Shown here piece by piece: positions 8,264 through 18,227 of a DNA stretch of 64,000 nucleotides. A model generated the notes under the pieces. It saw only the letters and a program-made list of their open reading frames with translations. It was not told the DNA's origin and ran no database searches. The stretch spans positions 62,001 to 126,000 of the forward strand of contig NZ_QBKQ01000004.1 in the NCBI RefSeq assembly GCF_003054225.1. The letters are read 5' to 3'. The number at the start of each line of letters is the position of its first letter. Within the stretch, counting starts at the first letter, position 1. Source of the stretch: Christiangramia gaetbulicola (GTDB lineage Bacteria > Bacteroidota > Bacteroidia > Flavobacteriales > Flavobacteriaceae). Made by a program: the position numbers and the translations under genes.

Positions 8264-11200
8264 TTGGGGTATTTTAAATTCAGGACTCTGCTTTCCTTTA
8301 TGATCATTTTAGGGATTACCGGTAAGCTTATCGGGCAGAATGCAAATTCAGTACAAAGAGTAAAGGCGATAGAAGCATTTTCTAAAGCCGAAGAAGTGCA
8401 AATTCAACAGGACCTGGGGGATAATCTATGGATCACCACAACGGTGAAGGTCATAAAATACAACTCAGTCGAGGTTCAGGATTTTAATAAATTCCGCGGC
8501 GTGCCACGGGAGATCGGCAACGAATACATAGCTACCTATACCGATTCTGAGAATAAGACCTGGCTATCGGGAGCTAGTGGAATCGCCATTTTTCAACCTG
8601 AAAAAGATCAATTTGAATTCGTAAGTGACATCACCGGGCGGGTATATGCCATGAAAGAAGACCATGGAAAGCAATTATGGATCGCTGCAGAAAACGGAGT
8701 TTTTAAGCTGAACATCGATTCAGCTAAAAAAGATTTCGGACTTTCCAGGTTCCTGTCTGAAAATACCCTTGCTACAGATATAGCCTTATTTGATAATAAG
8801 ATCATATTCGCAGGGCCTAATGGTCTCTTGACCATAGACCGCCGCTCTGGAAAATTCAACAAAATAGACATGGGATATCTTCGTGATCTTCAGATAAGCA
8901 GTTTACAGCCGCTGGATGATATCTTACTTATTGGGACCTTAAATAAAGGTCTTTACAAGATCGATGCCGGCCTAAAAAATATGCAGAAGGTATATACTTT
9001 GCCTTATGCTGTATCTCAAAAGGAGATATCAGATATTACAAGATTCGATGATGAGGTTATTATTTCAACCAAAGGCGCTGGCATAGTAAGGTTGGATAAA
9101 GATTTGAATCTGTTAGAAAATGAATCCATCTATCCCGAAAATATCTATCAGATCTTCCTGAACCAACAGAACCTGTTATGGATGGTGACTAAAGAAGGTT
9201 TGTTCCTGAGTAATTTTTCTGGTTCTGCTGTAGAAAAGCTCAAAAATGACCCGGCCAGATATTCGAGCCTGGCTAATGATTTTGTGACCGCGACAGAGAA
9301 AGATACGAACGGGAAAGTCTGGTTTGGAACTGCCAAGGGTTTAAGCATCTGGAATACAGAAACAGATCGCTGGCAACATATTCAGAATCTTAATTATAAA
9401 AAGCATTTAGAGGAACCCGATGAGATCACAGACCTGGCTGCGGTGGGAGAACATATGTGGGTTGCTACTGCCAGCGATGGCATTTACAAGATCAATATTC
9501 ACACCTTACTACGTGCACATTACTCTGAGGAAGCGCTTTATAAGATCAAAGTGAACTCGGCCAGAGCCCTGTTCATAGATGCCGGTAAAAATATCTGGGT
9601 AGGAGGAGAGGATGGCTATGTTTCCAGGATCTCACCAAATAATCAGGTAAAGAATTACCCGGTAAATAATGTTCAGGCCATCGCAGAACTCGGGCCAAGA
9701 AAGATCATTCTGGCTACCGGTTCTGGTGTGCACTCTTTAGACCCAAATACAGGGAGATTAAAAGACCTCGAAAAACTTTCTGCCAGTGCTGGCATGATGT
9801 ATTATGGTATTAATGATGTAAAGATCACTCGCGAAGGGCTGGGATTATTCGCTACTAATGGCGCTGGACTTTTATGTTATGATTTCGAAACTGAAGAGGT
9901 TAAAATTTTAAACGAGGAAAGTGGTCTGCCTTCAAATAACCTGAACGGAATAGAGATAGATTTAGATAGCGGTTACTGGCTATCTTCAGATAAGGGAATG
10001 GTTTATTATGAGCCAGAAGAAGATGCTATTAAGGTTTATTCTGAATTGAATGGCCTTTCAACTACAGAGCTTACTACTGGGTTTGCCAGACTTGAGGATG
10101 GTTCCTTAGTGTTGGGAAGCAGTAAGGGAGTGAACATTTTTAAGCCTAAGACCATGTTGGCTCAACAGGATCTTAAACCTCGTTTAGAGATCAACTCGCT
10201 TTTTCTTCCCAAGGAAAAAGATCAGGGGAAATCTAATATAGATCTTGCTGCAACCGAAAAGGTGGAACTGGATGAAAACACTGGTTTCAGGATCAGTTTT
10301 GCGGGATATTCGCACCTGGCTCCTGAGGCTATTCAATATTCGTGGAAACTGGAGGGGCTTGATAATGAATGGAGCAAACCATCGGCATTGACCTACGCCA
10401 ATTATTCTAATCTTACCCCCGGTCTTTATACATTCAAGGTAAAAGCGAAAGTGGATGGTTCTGCATGGACTAAACCTGAAACCTTGAATATACAGGTGGC
10501 AGCTGTAGGAGGAACCGTGAGCAGCGTGTACCTGTTTATGGGCATTAGTGTGCTGGCTATGATTGGTATCTTCGTGGTGGTTTTCATTAAAAGATCTAAG
10601 AACGCAGAATTGGCTGCAAGAGCAGAATTACGTGATCAGCTTCAAAAGGAATTCAAAAGACCGATAGAAAGCGCTGTGAAATCATTAAGCAAGATCTCTG
10701 CTGAAGCCGAACAGGGTAATACTGAAGATCTTCAGAGATATGCTGCCAGGTTCGACGATCTTTTCAACCAGATACTTAATTTCAATTATCAGGGTTCGGT
10801 TTACGAGATCTCGAAGATCCATTTAAAAACTCATTTCCCTAAGTTGCTGAAGGATATAGAACCGGTCTATAATTTAAAGGATCTTGAGGTGATCGTCAAC
10901 GATCAATGGGGTGAGGCAGATTTCTATTATAACATGGAAATGCTGGATAAGTTAATGCTTAGCCTTATCTCTGGTAGCGCTGGTTACTCTCTCAAGAATG
11001 GTAAGATAATTATCAATCTCATTGAGACCAGCATTGGGGATCTTAAGATGCAGATCACCGATAACGGAAGGGGAATCCCTGAAAGTGATATCAGAATCCT
11101 TGAAAAGAAAAAGACTGTTGGCTCTTCCCCGAGTTTCAGAGATAAAAGCGGACTTAGATATATTTTAAAAGCTAAAGATCTTATAGCGAAAGCAGGAGGG

Positions 11201-12121
11201 AGTTTTAGTTATGAGACTGAGAAGAACGAAGGCTCTACTTTTACGGTCGTGCTAAAGAACAGGAAGGAAGATTACCGCAAAGTTCCGGAAAGAGCAGCAG
11301 CTATCTTTAAGGCTGAAAAAGCAAAACCAAAAGAAAAGTTTGAGATTCCTACCGGGCTAACCCATCTTGGAGAAAGCAAGATACTTATTATAGAAAGCGA
11401 AATCCAAACCAGGAAATTCTTGGTAAAGGGGATAGGCGAATACTGCCAGATCTACCAGGCAACAAGTGCTGAAGAAGGATTGGAGAAAGCCTCTATGATC
11501 TTTCCAGATATTATTATATCTGCGACCATGCTGCCGGAAATGAATGCTTTTCAGCTTTCAAAAATGATTAAGAGGAATATTGGTCTTAATCATATCAATA
11601 TCTTCCTGATTGCAGATGAAGACCAGCAGATAAACGATATGCAGTTAGACGAGATGACCGAAGTAATAAGGAAACCGGTAGATCTTAATACCTTACTGTC
11701 TAAGATCTCTCAGGTGCTTATCTGGCAAAGAGATCTACGAAATTCCTATGTGCAGTCCTATAAGGAGCATAAACAGCCAGAATTCAGGACAGAAAGTGAT
11801 AAGAAATTTATTCAGAGTCTTAATGATGTAATTATTCAGAATATCAAGAATGAGAATTTCACGGTGCATGATCTAAGCGCAGCCCAAGGGATTACCAGCA
11901 ATACTTTATTTATGAAGCTTAAAAGCCTCGTAGATCTTTCACCACAGGATTTTATGGAATTCACCAGGCTTAATTATGCCCGTGATTTGATGGAGCACAC
12001 AGATATGAATGTGATGGAGATAGCCTATAAATCTGGATTCTCCAGTCCCAAGATCTTTGATAGCTCGTTTAAAAAATTCTACGGGATTGGCATTAGTGAA
12101 ACTGTAGAAAAAAGAACTTAG
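8264..12121 (+). CDS. Hybrid two-component-type regulator (beta-propeller sensor, kinase-like, REC-like, AraC HTH) with degenerate phosphorelay residues
   Basis: 1285-residue membrane regulator with the layout of Bacteroidota HTCS proteins. A signal peptide (about 1-24) precedes a periplasmic Reg_prop/WD-like propeller, a Y_Y_Y domain (about 680-745), a helix (about 756-777), a HisKA/HATPase-like region, a receiver-like domain (about 1045-1160) and a C-terminal AraC-type HTH (about 1180-1280). The start is TTG at 8264: an in-frame stop lies at 8258, and starting at the ATG at 8300 would remove the positive N-terminus of the signal peptide. Key residues are missing. The H-box position is Lys795 (QKEFKRPI), the N-box reads LISGSAG with Gly904 where Asn is expected, and the receiver Asp is Ala1087 (ISATMLPEM). 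The DNGRG motif (933-937) is kept. It probably controls carbohydrate genes without a classical phosphorelay; the ligand is unknown. Confidence 0.88.
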   Translation: MGYFKFRTLLSFMIILGITGKLIGQNANSVQRVKAIEAFSKAEEVQIQQDLGDNLWITTTVKVIKYNSVEVQDFNKFRGVPREIGNEYIATYTDSENKTWLSGASGIAIFQPEKDQFEFVSDITGRVYAMKEDHGKQLWIAAENGVFKLNIDSAKKDFGLSRFLSENTLATDIALFDNKIIFAGPNGLLTIDRRSGKFNKIDMGYLRDLQISSLQPLDDILLIGTLNKGLYKIDAGLKNMQKVYTLPYAVSQKEISDITRFDDEVIISTKGAGIVRLDKDLNLLENESIYPENIYQIFLNQQNLLWMVTKEGLFLSNFSGSAVEKLKNDPARYSSLANDFVTATEKDTNGKVWFGTAKGLSIWNTETDRWQHIQNLNYKKHLEEPDEITDLAAVGEHMWVATASDGIYKINIHTLLRAHYSEEALYKIKVNSARALFIDAGKNIWVGGEDGYVSRISPNNQVKNYPVNNVQAIAELGPRKIILATGSGVHSLDPNTGRLKDLEKLSASAGMMYYGINDVKITREGLGLFATNGAGLLCYDFETEEVKILNEESGLPSNNLNGIEIDLDSGYWLSSDKGMVYYEPEEDAIKVYSELNGLSTTELTTGFARLEDGSLVLGSSKGVNIFKPKTMLAQQDLKPRLEINSLFLPKEKDQGKSNIDLAATEKVELDENTGFRISFAGYSHLAPEAIQYSWKLEGLDNEWSKPSALTYANYSNLTPGLYTFKVKAKVDGSAWTKPETLNIQVAAVGGTVSSVYLFMGISVLAMIGIFVVVFIKRSKNAELAARAELRDQLQKEFKRPIESAVKSLSKISAEAEQGNTEDLQRYAARFDDLFNQILNFNYQGSVYEISKIHLKTHFPKLLKDIEPVYNLKDLEVIVNDQWGEADFYYNMEMLDKLMLSLISGSAGYSLKNGKIIINLIETSIGDLKMQITDNGRGIPESDIRILEKKKTVGSSPSFRDKSGLRYILKAKDLIAKAGGSFSYETEKNEGSTFTVVLKNRKEDYRKVPERAAAIFKAEKAKPKEKFEIPTGLTHLGESKILIIESEIQTRKFLVKGIGEYCQIYQATSAEEGLEKASMIFPDIIISATMLPEMNAFQLSKMIKRNIGLNHINIFLIADEDQQINDMQLDEMTEVIRKPVDLNTLLSKISQVLIWQRDLRNSYVQSYKEHKQPEFRTESDKKFIQSLNDVIIQNIKNENFTVHDLSAAQGITSNTLFMKLKSLVDLSPQDFMEFTRLNYARDLMEHTDMNVMEIAYKSGFSSPKIFDSSFKKFYGIGISETVEKRT

Positions 12122-12141
12122 TCAATTTTGCCCTGACAAAA

Positions 12142-12186
12142 ATTAGCCTGTCTGGATAACTCCGGACAGGCTAATAATTTTTAAAA
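12142..12186. terminator. Bidirectional terminator between the convergent regulator and GH31 genes
   Basis: An 11-bp perfect stem (12142-12152 with 12165-12175) extends inward through a G-T pair and three more pairs to a 4-nt loop. The upstream side is A-rich and the downstream side is T-rich, so it can stop transcription from both strands. Confidence 0.8.
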
Positions 12187-12196
12187 AGACTTCAGG

Positions 12197-14596
12197 TTAT
12201 CCCACCAGGTGGAGTTCACTAAATTCTTTATCTATGATCATAGAGTTTTCTTCAGCATTAAAATGAATTTGATCTAGCGGCACTTCTTCGTTCTCATAGA
12301 ACACTTTTTTGATCTCGAAAGGAACCCCGTGTAAATTCAATTTAAAGGAAGTATAAGGTGCCGAATATTTTCCGCTCTTATGTTGTTGTAAAATGATCTC
12401 ATCTTCCTTACCGGTAAGTTTAAAGGTACGCAGGCTGTAAACATTCTGTCTGTACTCATAACCATCATGGGCATCTTCGTAAAACTCTGAATTCTCCTTA
12501 CCAAGTTTATAATAAAGATCCAGCGTCATCTGTTCCATTTTGATCTGGTCTACATATTGCTGAACAGGATACTTCGGAATCACCGCACCTTCTTTAATGT
12601 AGATCGGGATAATATCTAGCGGAGCATCTACCCACATTTCTTTACCTCCAACTACAAGTTTATCTGTCCAGAAGTTATACCATTTTCCGCGTGGAATATA
12701 CATTCTTCTTCCCTGTACATTTGGTTCCTGTACCGGGCAAACCAGGATCTGATTTCCGAAAATAAACTCATCAGACCTGTAATGTGTTTGAACATCTTCC
12801 TGATCAAAATAGACCAGTGGTTTTAATATTGGCATTCCTTCCTGTACATAATTATGGAAAGCGGTGTATAAATATGGTAAAAGCTGATATCTCAATTCAA
12901 CGAATTTTCTTGAAATATCCAGTACTTCCTCACCAAAGAACCATGGCTCCTGTTCCCCGTGATCTCCTGAAGAGTGCACGCGGCAGAAGGGATGGAAGAT
13001 CCCTAATTGCAACCACCTGGTGTAAAGTTCTCCCGAAGGCTGCTCTGCAAAACCTCCAATATCTGATCCTGAAAAACTCATGCCGCTCATACACAGTCTC
13101 TGGATCTGAACGTTGGCCAGCCAAAGGTGTTCCCAGGTAGCTACGTTATCACCGGTCCAGGTAGAAGTGTATCGCTGCCCTCCAGAATAATTTGCCCGTG
13201 TGATTATAAATGGTCTTTTCGGGAAATTGAATTTCTTAACTCCATCATAGGTAGCCCTGGCCATCTGCATTCCGTAGATATTATGAGCTTTACGGTGACT
13301 GCAACGATGCCCGTCGTAATCATGGCGTACATCTAAAGGAAAGGTTTTTCCCGGTACTTCCATTACTGCCGGCTCGTTCATGTCATTCCACACACCTTTT
13401 ACGCCAATATCGCCTATTAATTCACGGTACAGTCCGCTCCACCATTCCCTAACTTCAGGATTTGTAAAGTCGGGGAAGTAACATTCTCCCGGCCATACCT
13501 TTCCGCGCATATATGGGCCGTCTGCTCTTCGGCAGAAATAATTTTTATCAAGAGCTTCCTTGAAAATATCGTAGCTAAGATCTATTTTGATTCCAGGATC
13601 TATAATGGCCACGGTCTTGAAACCATCTGCCTCCAATTCTGAAACCATTCTTTTAGGATCTGGAAAATACTCCTTGTTCCAGGTAAAACATCTGAAACCG
13701 TCCATATAATCTATATCCAGGTAAATTGCATCACATGGGAAGTTCAATTCCCGGAACTTTGAAGTGATCTCCTTTACCTTGCTTTCCGGATAATAACTCC
13801 ATTTACACTGGTGAAAGCCCAGTGCCCACATAGGTGGTAATTCCGGTTTTCCAGTAAGATCTGTATAGGTTGTTAAGACGTCACTCATTTGGGGACCGTA
13901 AATGAAATAATAGTTCATTTCACCTCCGTCTGCCCAGAAACTAGTGACATTTCTTCTCTCACTGCAAAAGTCGAAATGGGTCTTAAACGTATTGTCGAAA
14001 AATATCCCGTAAGACATGTTGCCGTGTAAGCCCATATAAAAAGGCACCGCCTTGTAAAGCTCGGTTGTATCTTTTCCATAAGCATACTGGTCTGTATTCC
14101 AGAGGCTCAGTCTTTTTCCTTTAAGATTGAAATTGGTGGGCTTATCACCAAGGCCGAAGAAATTTTCCTGGTCTTTGGAAGATTTGCTCATTTTTACAAA
14201 ATTGCCTCCAAATTCGAAGCTTTCTTCCCAGTGAAACCCAAGTTCATCTTCCAGGATAGGTTTGCCGCTATGATTGTACATTCCAACTCGAATGTCGTCC
14301 CTCGCAACTTTACAGATCACTTTCTCTGTTGTGATAACGATGTGCGTTTCGGTCTCTGTAATTTGTAGCTGGTTAAACCCATGTGGCTGACTTTCATCTA
14401 CGGCATAAGAAAAATCATGTTCAAATATTCCAGTAGTGGAATACCTTAATCTAAGCATGTTGTCACGAAGCACCTGTATGTGTAAACGAACCCCGTTTTT
14501 AGTGATAAAACTAATGGTGTCCTGGTCGTGTTCGTATGTGATTAATGCGGTGGGATATAAATTCCCTTTATGTTCAAGTTCTGTATTGGTAATCAT
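12197..14596 (-). CDS. Glycoside hydrolase family 31 alpha-glucosidase
   Basis: 799-residue GH31 enzyme, the last gene of the minus-strand glucan operon. An N-terminal beta-sandwich precedes the barrel. The catalytic nucleophile motif WNDMNEP places Asp at residue 405, and the acid/base region TGDNVATWEHL gives Asp483. The substrate-side segment YLDIDYMDGFRCFTW is typical of alpha-glucosidases. No signal peptide is seen, so it is likely cytoplasmic and acts on alpha-linked oligosaccharides or glycogen-derived maltodextrins. It starts 64 bases after the glgB stop. Exact linkage preference cannot be read from the sequence. Confidence 0.93.
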   Translation of the reverse strand: MITNTELEHKGNLYPTALITYEHDQDTISFITKNGVRLHIQVLRDNMLRLRYSTTGIFEHDFSYAVDESQPHGFNQLQITETETHIVITTEKVICKVARDDIRVGMYNHSGKPILEDELGFHWEESFEFGGNFVKMSKSSKDQENFFGLGDKPTNFNLKGKRLSLWNTDQYAYGKDTTELYKAVPFYMGLHGNMSYGIFFDNTFKTHFDFCSERRNVTSFWADGGEMNYYFIYGPQMSDVLTTYTDLTGKPELPPMWALGFHQCKWSYYPESKVKEITSKFRELNFPCDAIYLDIDYMDGFRCFTWNKEYFPDPKRMVSELEADGFKTVAIIDPGIKIDLSYDIFKEALDKNYFCRRADGPYMRGKVWPGECYFPDFTNPEVREWWSGLYRELIGDIGVKGVWNDMNEPAVMEVPGKTFPLDVRHDYDGHRCSHRKAHNIYGMQMARATYDGVKKFNFPKRPFIITRANYSGGQRYTSTWTGDNVATWEHLWLANVQIQRLCMSGMSFSGSDIGGFAEQPSGELYTRWLQLGIFHPFCRVHSSGDHGEQEPWFFGEEVLDISRKFVELRYQLLPYLYTAFHNYVQEGMPILKPLVYFDQEDVQTHYRSDEFIFGNQILVCPVQEPNVQGRRMYIPRGKWYNFWTDKLVVGGKEMWVDAPLDIIPIYIKEGAVIPKYPVQQYVDQIKMEQMTLDLYYKLGKENSEFYEDAHDGYEYRQNVYSLRTFKLTGKEDEIILQQHKSGKYSAPYTSFKLNLHGVPFEIKKVFYENEEVPLDQIHFNAEENSMIIDKEFSELHLVG

Positions 14597-14660
14597 AGCA
14601 TTGCAATCTTTGTTGATAGATACAAAAGAAACTTATTCTCCTGAATTTTTATTTAGTTGT

Positions 14661-16568
14661 TCATAAAATTTCAAAAACAACAGTACCTAATGGTGGAATG
14701 GAAATTTTTGCGGAATGATCTTTTCCATGGGCGGAAACTTCTTCGATCTTAAGTGGTTTGTTCTTTAAGCCCGAGCCCCAGTATTTCTTATCGTCTGAGT
14801 TGAAAACTTCTTTCAGTTTTCCTTTTGAAGGCAAGCCGATAGTATAGTCTTTCAAGACGGTAGGAGTGAAATTACAAACTACTATTAAAGCATCTTTAGG
14901 ATCCTTACCTTTTCTCAAATAGCTCAAAACTGAATTTTGACTATCATCGTAGGCGATCCACTCGAATCCTTCGGCTGAAAATTGCTTTTCATGCAAGGCA
15001 GGCTTCGATCTATAAAGTTTATTAAGATCTGTAAGTAATTTTTTAATTCCCTGGTGAGGTTCATACTCCAGTAAATGCCAGTCCAGGCTAGTGTTGTAAT
15101 TCCATTCTTCATATTGGCCAATTTCAGCGCCCATGAATAGTAATTTCGCTCCCGGGTGGGTGAACATATAAGAATACAACAACCTTAGATTGGCAAATCT
15201 CTGCCATTCATCGCCAGGCATTCTACCGAGCAAGGATTTTTTTCCGTAGACCACCTCATCGTGACTTAGAGGCAGGGTGAAATTCTCGGTAAAAGTATAG
15301 GTCATGCTGAAGCTGATATCATTATGATGATACTGCCTGTAAATAGGGTCTTTCTTGAAATATTCGAGAGTATCGTGCATCCAGCCCATCATCCACTTCA
15401 TACCGAATCCTAGTCCGCCAAGACTTACTGGTCTTGAAACCATGGGGAAAGAAGTTGATTCTTCGGCAATGGTTTGCACCCCTTCAAAGCTTTTATAAAC
15501 TTCGGTGTTTAGATCTCTCACAAAACTTATAGCATCCAGGTTTTCACGTCCTCCATGTTCATTTGGTTCCCATTCGCCATCTTCCCTGGAGTAATCCAGG
15601 TACAACATAGAAGCTACTGCATCTACTCTTAAGCCATCTACGTGGTACTTGTCCAGCCAGAAAACAGCATTGCTTATAAGGAAGGAGCGAACTTCATTTC
15701 TTCCGTAATTAAAGATGAGACTTTTCCAATCTGGGTGGTATCCCTTTCTTGGGTCTGGGTGTTCATACAAGTGGGAGCCGTCGAAAAATCCTAATCCGTG
15801 TTTATCTTCAGGGAAATGTGAAGGTACCCAATCCAGGATTACTCCAATTCCCGCCTTATGAAAAGCATCCATAAGCTCCATGAATTCCTGCGGAGTCCCG
15901 AACCTTGAAGTAGGAGCGAAATATCCGGTTAACTGGTATCCCCAGGAGGGATCGTAAGGATATTCCATGATAGGCATGAATTCAACGTGCGTGAACCCAA
16001 GCTCTTTTACGTAAGAAACCAGCTCGGTTGCCATCTCGGTATAGGTAAGCGATCGGTTTTCGTCCATGTTCTTTCTCCAGGAACCTAAATGCACCTCGTA
16101 GACAGAATATGGACTTTCCAGTGAATTTTTATCTTTTCTCGTGGAGAGATATTTCTTATCCTTCCATTTATAATCCAAGTCCCAGACTATAGAAGCGGTA
16201 TTTGGCGGATGCTCGCATTTTAAAGCATATGGATCTGCCTTTTCCAGCTTCATGTCGTTATTATTCGAATGTATCTTGTATTTATATTTTGCGCCCTTTT
16301 CTACTCCGGGAATAAAACCTTCCCAAATGCCACTTTCGTCCCAGCGCACATTTAAAGGATGTTCCCCCTCGAGCCAGAAGTTGAAATCTCCAATTACCGA
16401 GACGGCTTTTGCTGTAGGAGCCCAGACGGCGAAATAAACGCCTTTCTCACCATTGACCTCCATAATGTGGGCGCCAAATTTTTCGTAAAGCCTGTAATGC
16501 TTCCCTGCTCTGAATAATGATATATCGAAATCTGAAAATAAAGAGTGTACCTGTACTTCTTTTTTCAT
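14661..16568 (-). CDS. glgB: 1,4-alpha-glucan branching enzyme GlgB (GH13)
   Basis: 635-residue branching enzyme that makes alpha-1,6 branches in glycogen. An N-terminal CBM48-like domain is followed by the GH13 barrel. Catalytic residues are visible with the same spacing as in E. coli GlgB (Asp405, Glu458, Asp526): Asp316 in GLRVDAVASM, Glu369 in IAEEST and Asp437 in LSHDEVVYGK. It lacks the extra N-terminal domain of the longer E. coli enzyme. It begins 9 bases after the maltokinase stop codon, within the glgE-mak-glgB-GH31 operon, and so probably works with GlgE to build branched glucan. Confidence 0.96.
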   Translation of the reverse strand: MKKEVQVHSLFSDFDISLFRAGKHYRLYEKFGAHIMEVNGEKGVYFAVWAPTAKAVSVIGDFNFWLEGEHPLNVRWDESGIWEGFIPGVEKGAKYKYKIHSNNNDMKLEKADPYALKCEHPPNTASIVWDLDYKWKDKKYLSTRKDKNSLESPYSVYEVHLGSWRKNMDENRSLTYTEMATELVSYVKELGFTHVEFMPIMEYPYDPSWGYQLTGYFAPTSRFGTPQEFMELMDAFHKAGIGVILDWVPSHFPEDKHGLGFFDGSHLYEHPDPRKGYHPDWKSLIFNYGRNEVRSFLISNAVFWLDKYHVDGLRVDAVASMLYLDYSREDGEWEPNEHGGRENLDAISFVRDLNTEVYKSFEGVQTIAEESTSFPMVSRPVSLGGLGFGMKWMMGWMHDTLEYFKKDPIYRQYHHNDISFSMTYTFTENFTLPLSHDEVVYGKKSLLGRMPGDEWQRFANLRLLYSYMFTHPGAKLLFMGAEIGQYEEWNYNTSLDWHLLEYEPHQGIKKLLTDLNKLYRSKPALHEKQFSAEGFEWIAYDDSQNSVLSYLRKGKDPKDALIVVCNFTPTVLKDYTIGLPSKGKLKEVFNSDDKKYWGSGLKNKPLKIEEVSAHGKDHSAKISIPPLGTVVFEIL

Positions 16569-16577
16569 AGTTGGTTT

Positions 16578-18224
16578 TTAGTTTTTCTTGTTCTTTAAAA
16601 TGCTGGCAATTCCTCTTAAGGGAATTATTGTCCAGCGCGGTCTGGAATTCAATTCATACCCCAATTCATATACTGCCTTTTCCAGAAGACAATAATCCAG
16701 TAAAAATTCTATTTCCTGTTTATAACCAATGTTAAGATTTTCAGTTTGAACCTTATCTACATAGGTTTCCATGAAAACACCGATCATATATTTGTATAAT
16801 ACCTCACCCGCCTTGAACATTTCTTCCTGTGAAGTAGAAAAGCTACCGGCATTATTAAAAATAGTGGAGTAAATGGCGTAATGGAAAGATCTGAACATCC
16901 CGGCAACATCCTTTAACGGTGGTTGCTTCACTTTTCTATCCTGAATGGTGCTTTCCGGTTCACCTTCAAAATCGAGTAAATAAAAATCATCATGATCTAC
17001 CAGTACCTGTCCCAGGTGATAATCTCCATGTATCCTGATGCGTTCACTCTTCATTTTGGTCCAGTCGAAATTCAAGAAATGCTCCCTGATCTCTTTTTTC
17101 TTATCCAGGAATTCATGTGCCAGTTTCAGGGCTTCGCCATCGAGCTTATGCATATTATTTTCAATGGTATTCAGCCTGTTCTGGAACATATAAATAAGCC
17201 TGTTCTTTAGCCAGACCGCATAATCTCCATTGTACTTGGTAGGAGTAAAGGCTGTATCCTGCATGTCGCTGCCCAGGGCTATGTGCATTTCTGCCGTTCT
17301 CAGGGCTAGCTTAGAAACTTTCAGGAAAATATTAAGACCCGCGAAATCGATAATTTCGGGTGGGATGGTATTTATAGGTTGTCTTTGATATAAGCGAATA
17401 TCAGGGAGGCTAGCTACTTTTATTTTCTTCTTTTCAAGATTGGAAAAGACCGATTTTAATTCCTGTAGCATATACTTCCAGGCATCTCCCTCGTTTTCCA
17501 GAAGGTCCTGCATTAGCGAAAGGGTGATGGTGTCTCCATTGTCCAGGGCCAGGTTGATACTTCCCACGTAGGCCGGCGTATTCTTGAAATTGCTTTTTTC
17601 AGTAAGAAAACGGCTAATTTCATAATCCGGATTTTTACTGGTATAGATCCTTCTGAAAAATTTCATCACGAATTTTTCATTGTAGATGATCGAGGTGTTG
17701 CTCTGTTCCCCTCCCATGAATTGAGAGGATTTATATTTTACCGGTTTAACGGTTTCAGACCTGTGAAAGATGACCTTGTCGTCTTCCTGATCTGAGGTGT
17801 AGGCCATGATCTTATCGAATACCAGATGTCGAAAATCCTCTATATGCAGGGCATCTATCAAATATCCTTCTTCCCCTTGAAAAGTTACCGGGGCGATAAT
17901 GGTATTGGTTTCCAGTTTTTCCTTGGAACCGGGAATAAAGCTTAACGGAATAAAATAATCCTGAAAAAAAGCTTCACTAAAGTTGATCTCTATCAAAACG
18001 CCATGAAAGGTATTTTTTTCAGAAATGAGCTTTCCATGATCTACGACATCAATATATTTTAGGGTGCTTGATTTCCCGGCATACCAGCGTTTTTTCAGAA
18101 TATAATCCTCAAGAATTTCTGTGCTGAAAGTTTTGATGAATTCCTGGTCTTCAAACGCATCTTCCCAGGTGCATTTAAATTGAAAGTCTGAAGTATTGAT
18201 CTCTGGTTTGGCCTTCTTGGTCAT
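16578..18224 (-). CDS. Maltokinase (Mak/Pep2-type), makes maltose 1-phosphate
   Basis: 548-residue kinase-fold protein of the aminoglycoside-phosphotransferase type. The N-terminal part contains LKKRWYAGKSS, a hallmark of maltokinases. The catalytic loop IRIHGDYHLGQVLV and the metal-binding motif LLDFEGEPES follow at about residues 395-425. Maltokinase phosphorylates maltose with ATP to give maltose 1-phosphate, the donor used by GlgE, whose gene lies 3 bases upstream. In many genomes this domain is fused to trehalose synthase (TreS); here it stands alone and no treS is in the window. Confidence 0.9.
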   Translation of the reverse strand: MTKKAKPEINTSDFQFKCTWEDAFEDQEFIKTFSTEILEDYILKKRWYAGKSSTLKYIDVVDHGKLISEKNTFHGVLIEINFSEAFFQDYFIPLSFIPGSKEKLETNTIIAPVTFQGEEGYLIDALHIEDFRHLVFDKIMAYTSDQEDDKVIFHRSETVKPVKYKSSQFMGGEQSNTSIIYNEKFVMKFFRRIYTSKNPDYEISRFLTEKSNFKNTPAYVGSINLALDNGDTITLSLMQDLLENEGDAWKYMLQELKSVFSNLEKKKIKVASLPDIRLYQRQPINTIPPEIIDFAGLNIFLKVSKLALRTAEMHIALGSDMQDTAFTPTKYNGDYAVWLKNRLIYMFQNRLNTIENNMHKLDGEALKLAHEFLDKKKEIREHFLNFDWTKMKSERIRIHGDYHLGQVLVDHDDFYLLDFEGEPESTIQDRKVKQPPLKDVAGMFRSFHYAIYSTIFNNAGSFSTSQEEMFKAGEVLYKYMIGVFMETYVDKVQTENLNIGYKQEIEFLLDYCLLEKAVYELGYELNSRPRWTIIPLRGIASILKNKKN

Positions 18225-18227
18225 CTT

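Noticed and set aside
8300-12121. ATG at 8300 as start of the hybrid regulator
   Set aside because: It removes the basic residues of the signal peptide; the TTG at 8264 is preceded directly by an in-frame stop and gives a normal signal.
12784-13140. 118-residue plus-strand frame in the GH31 gene
   Set aside because: Antisense shadow of a gene with both catalytic Asp motifs.
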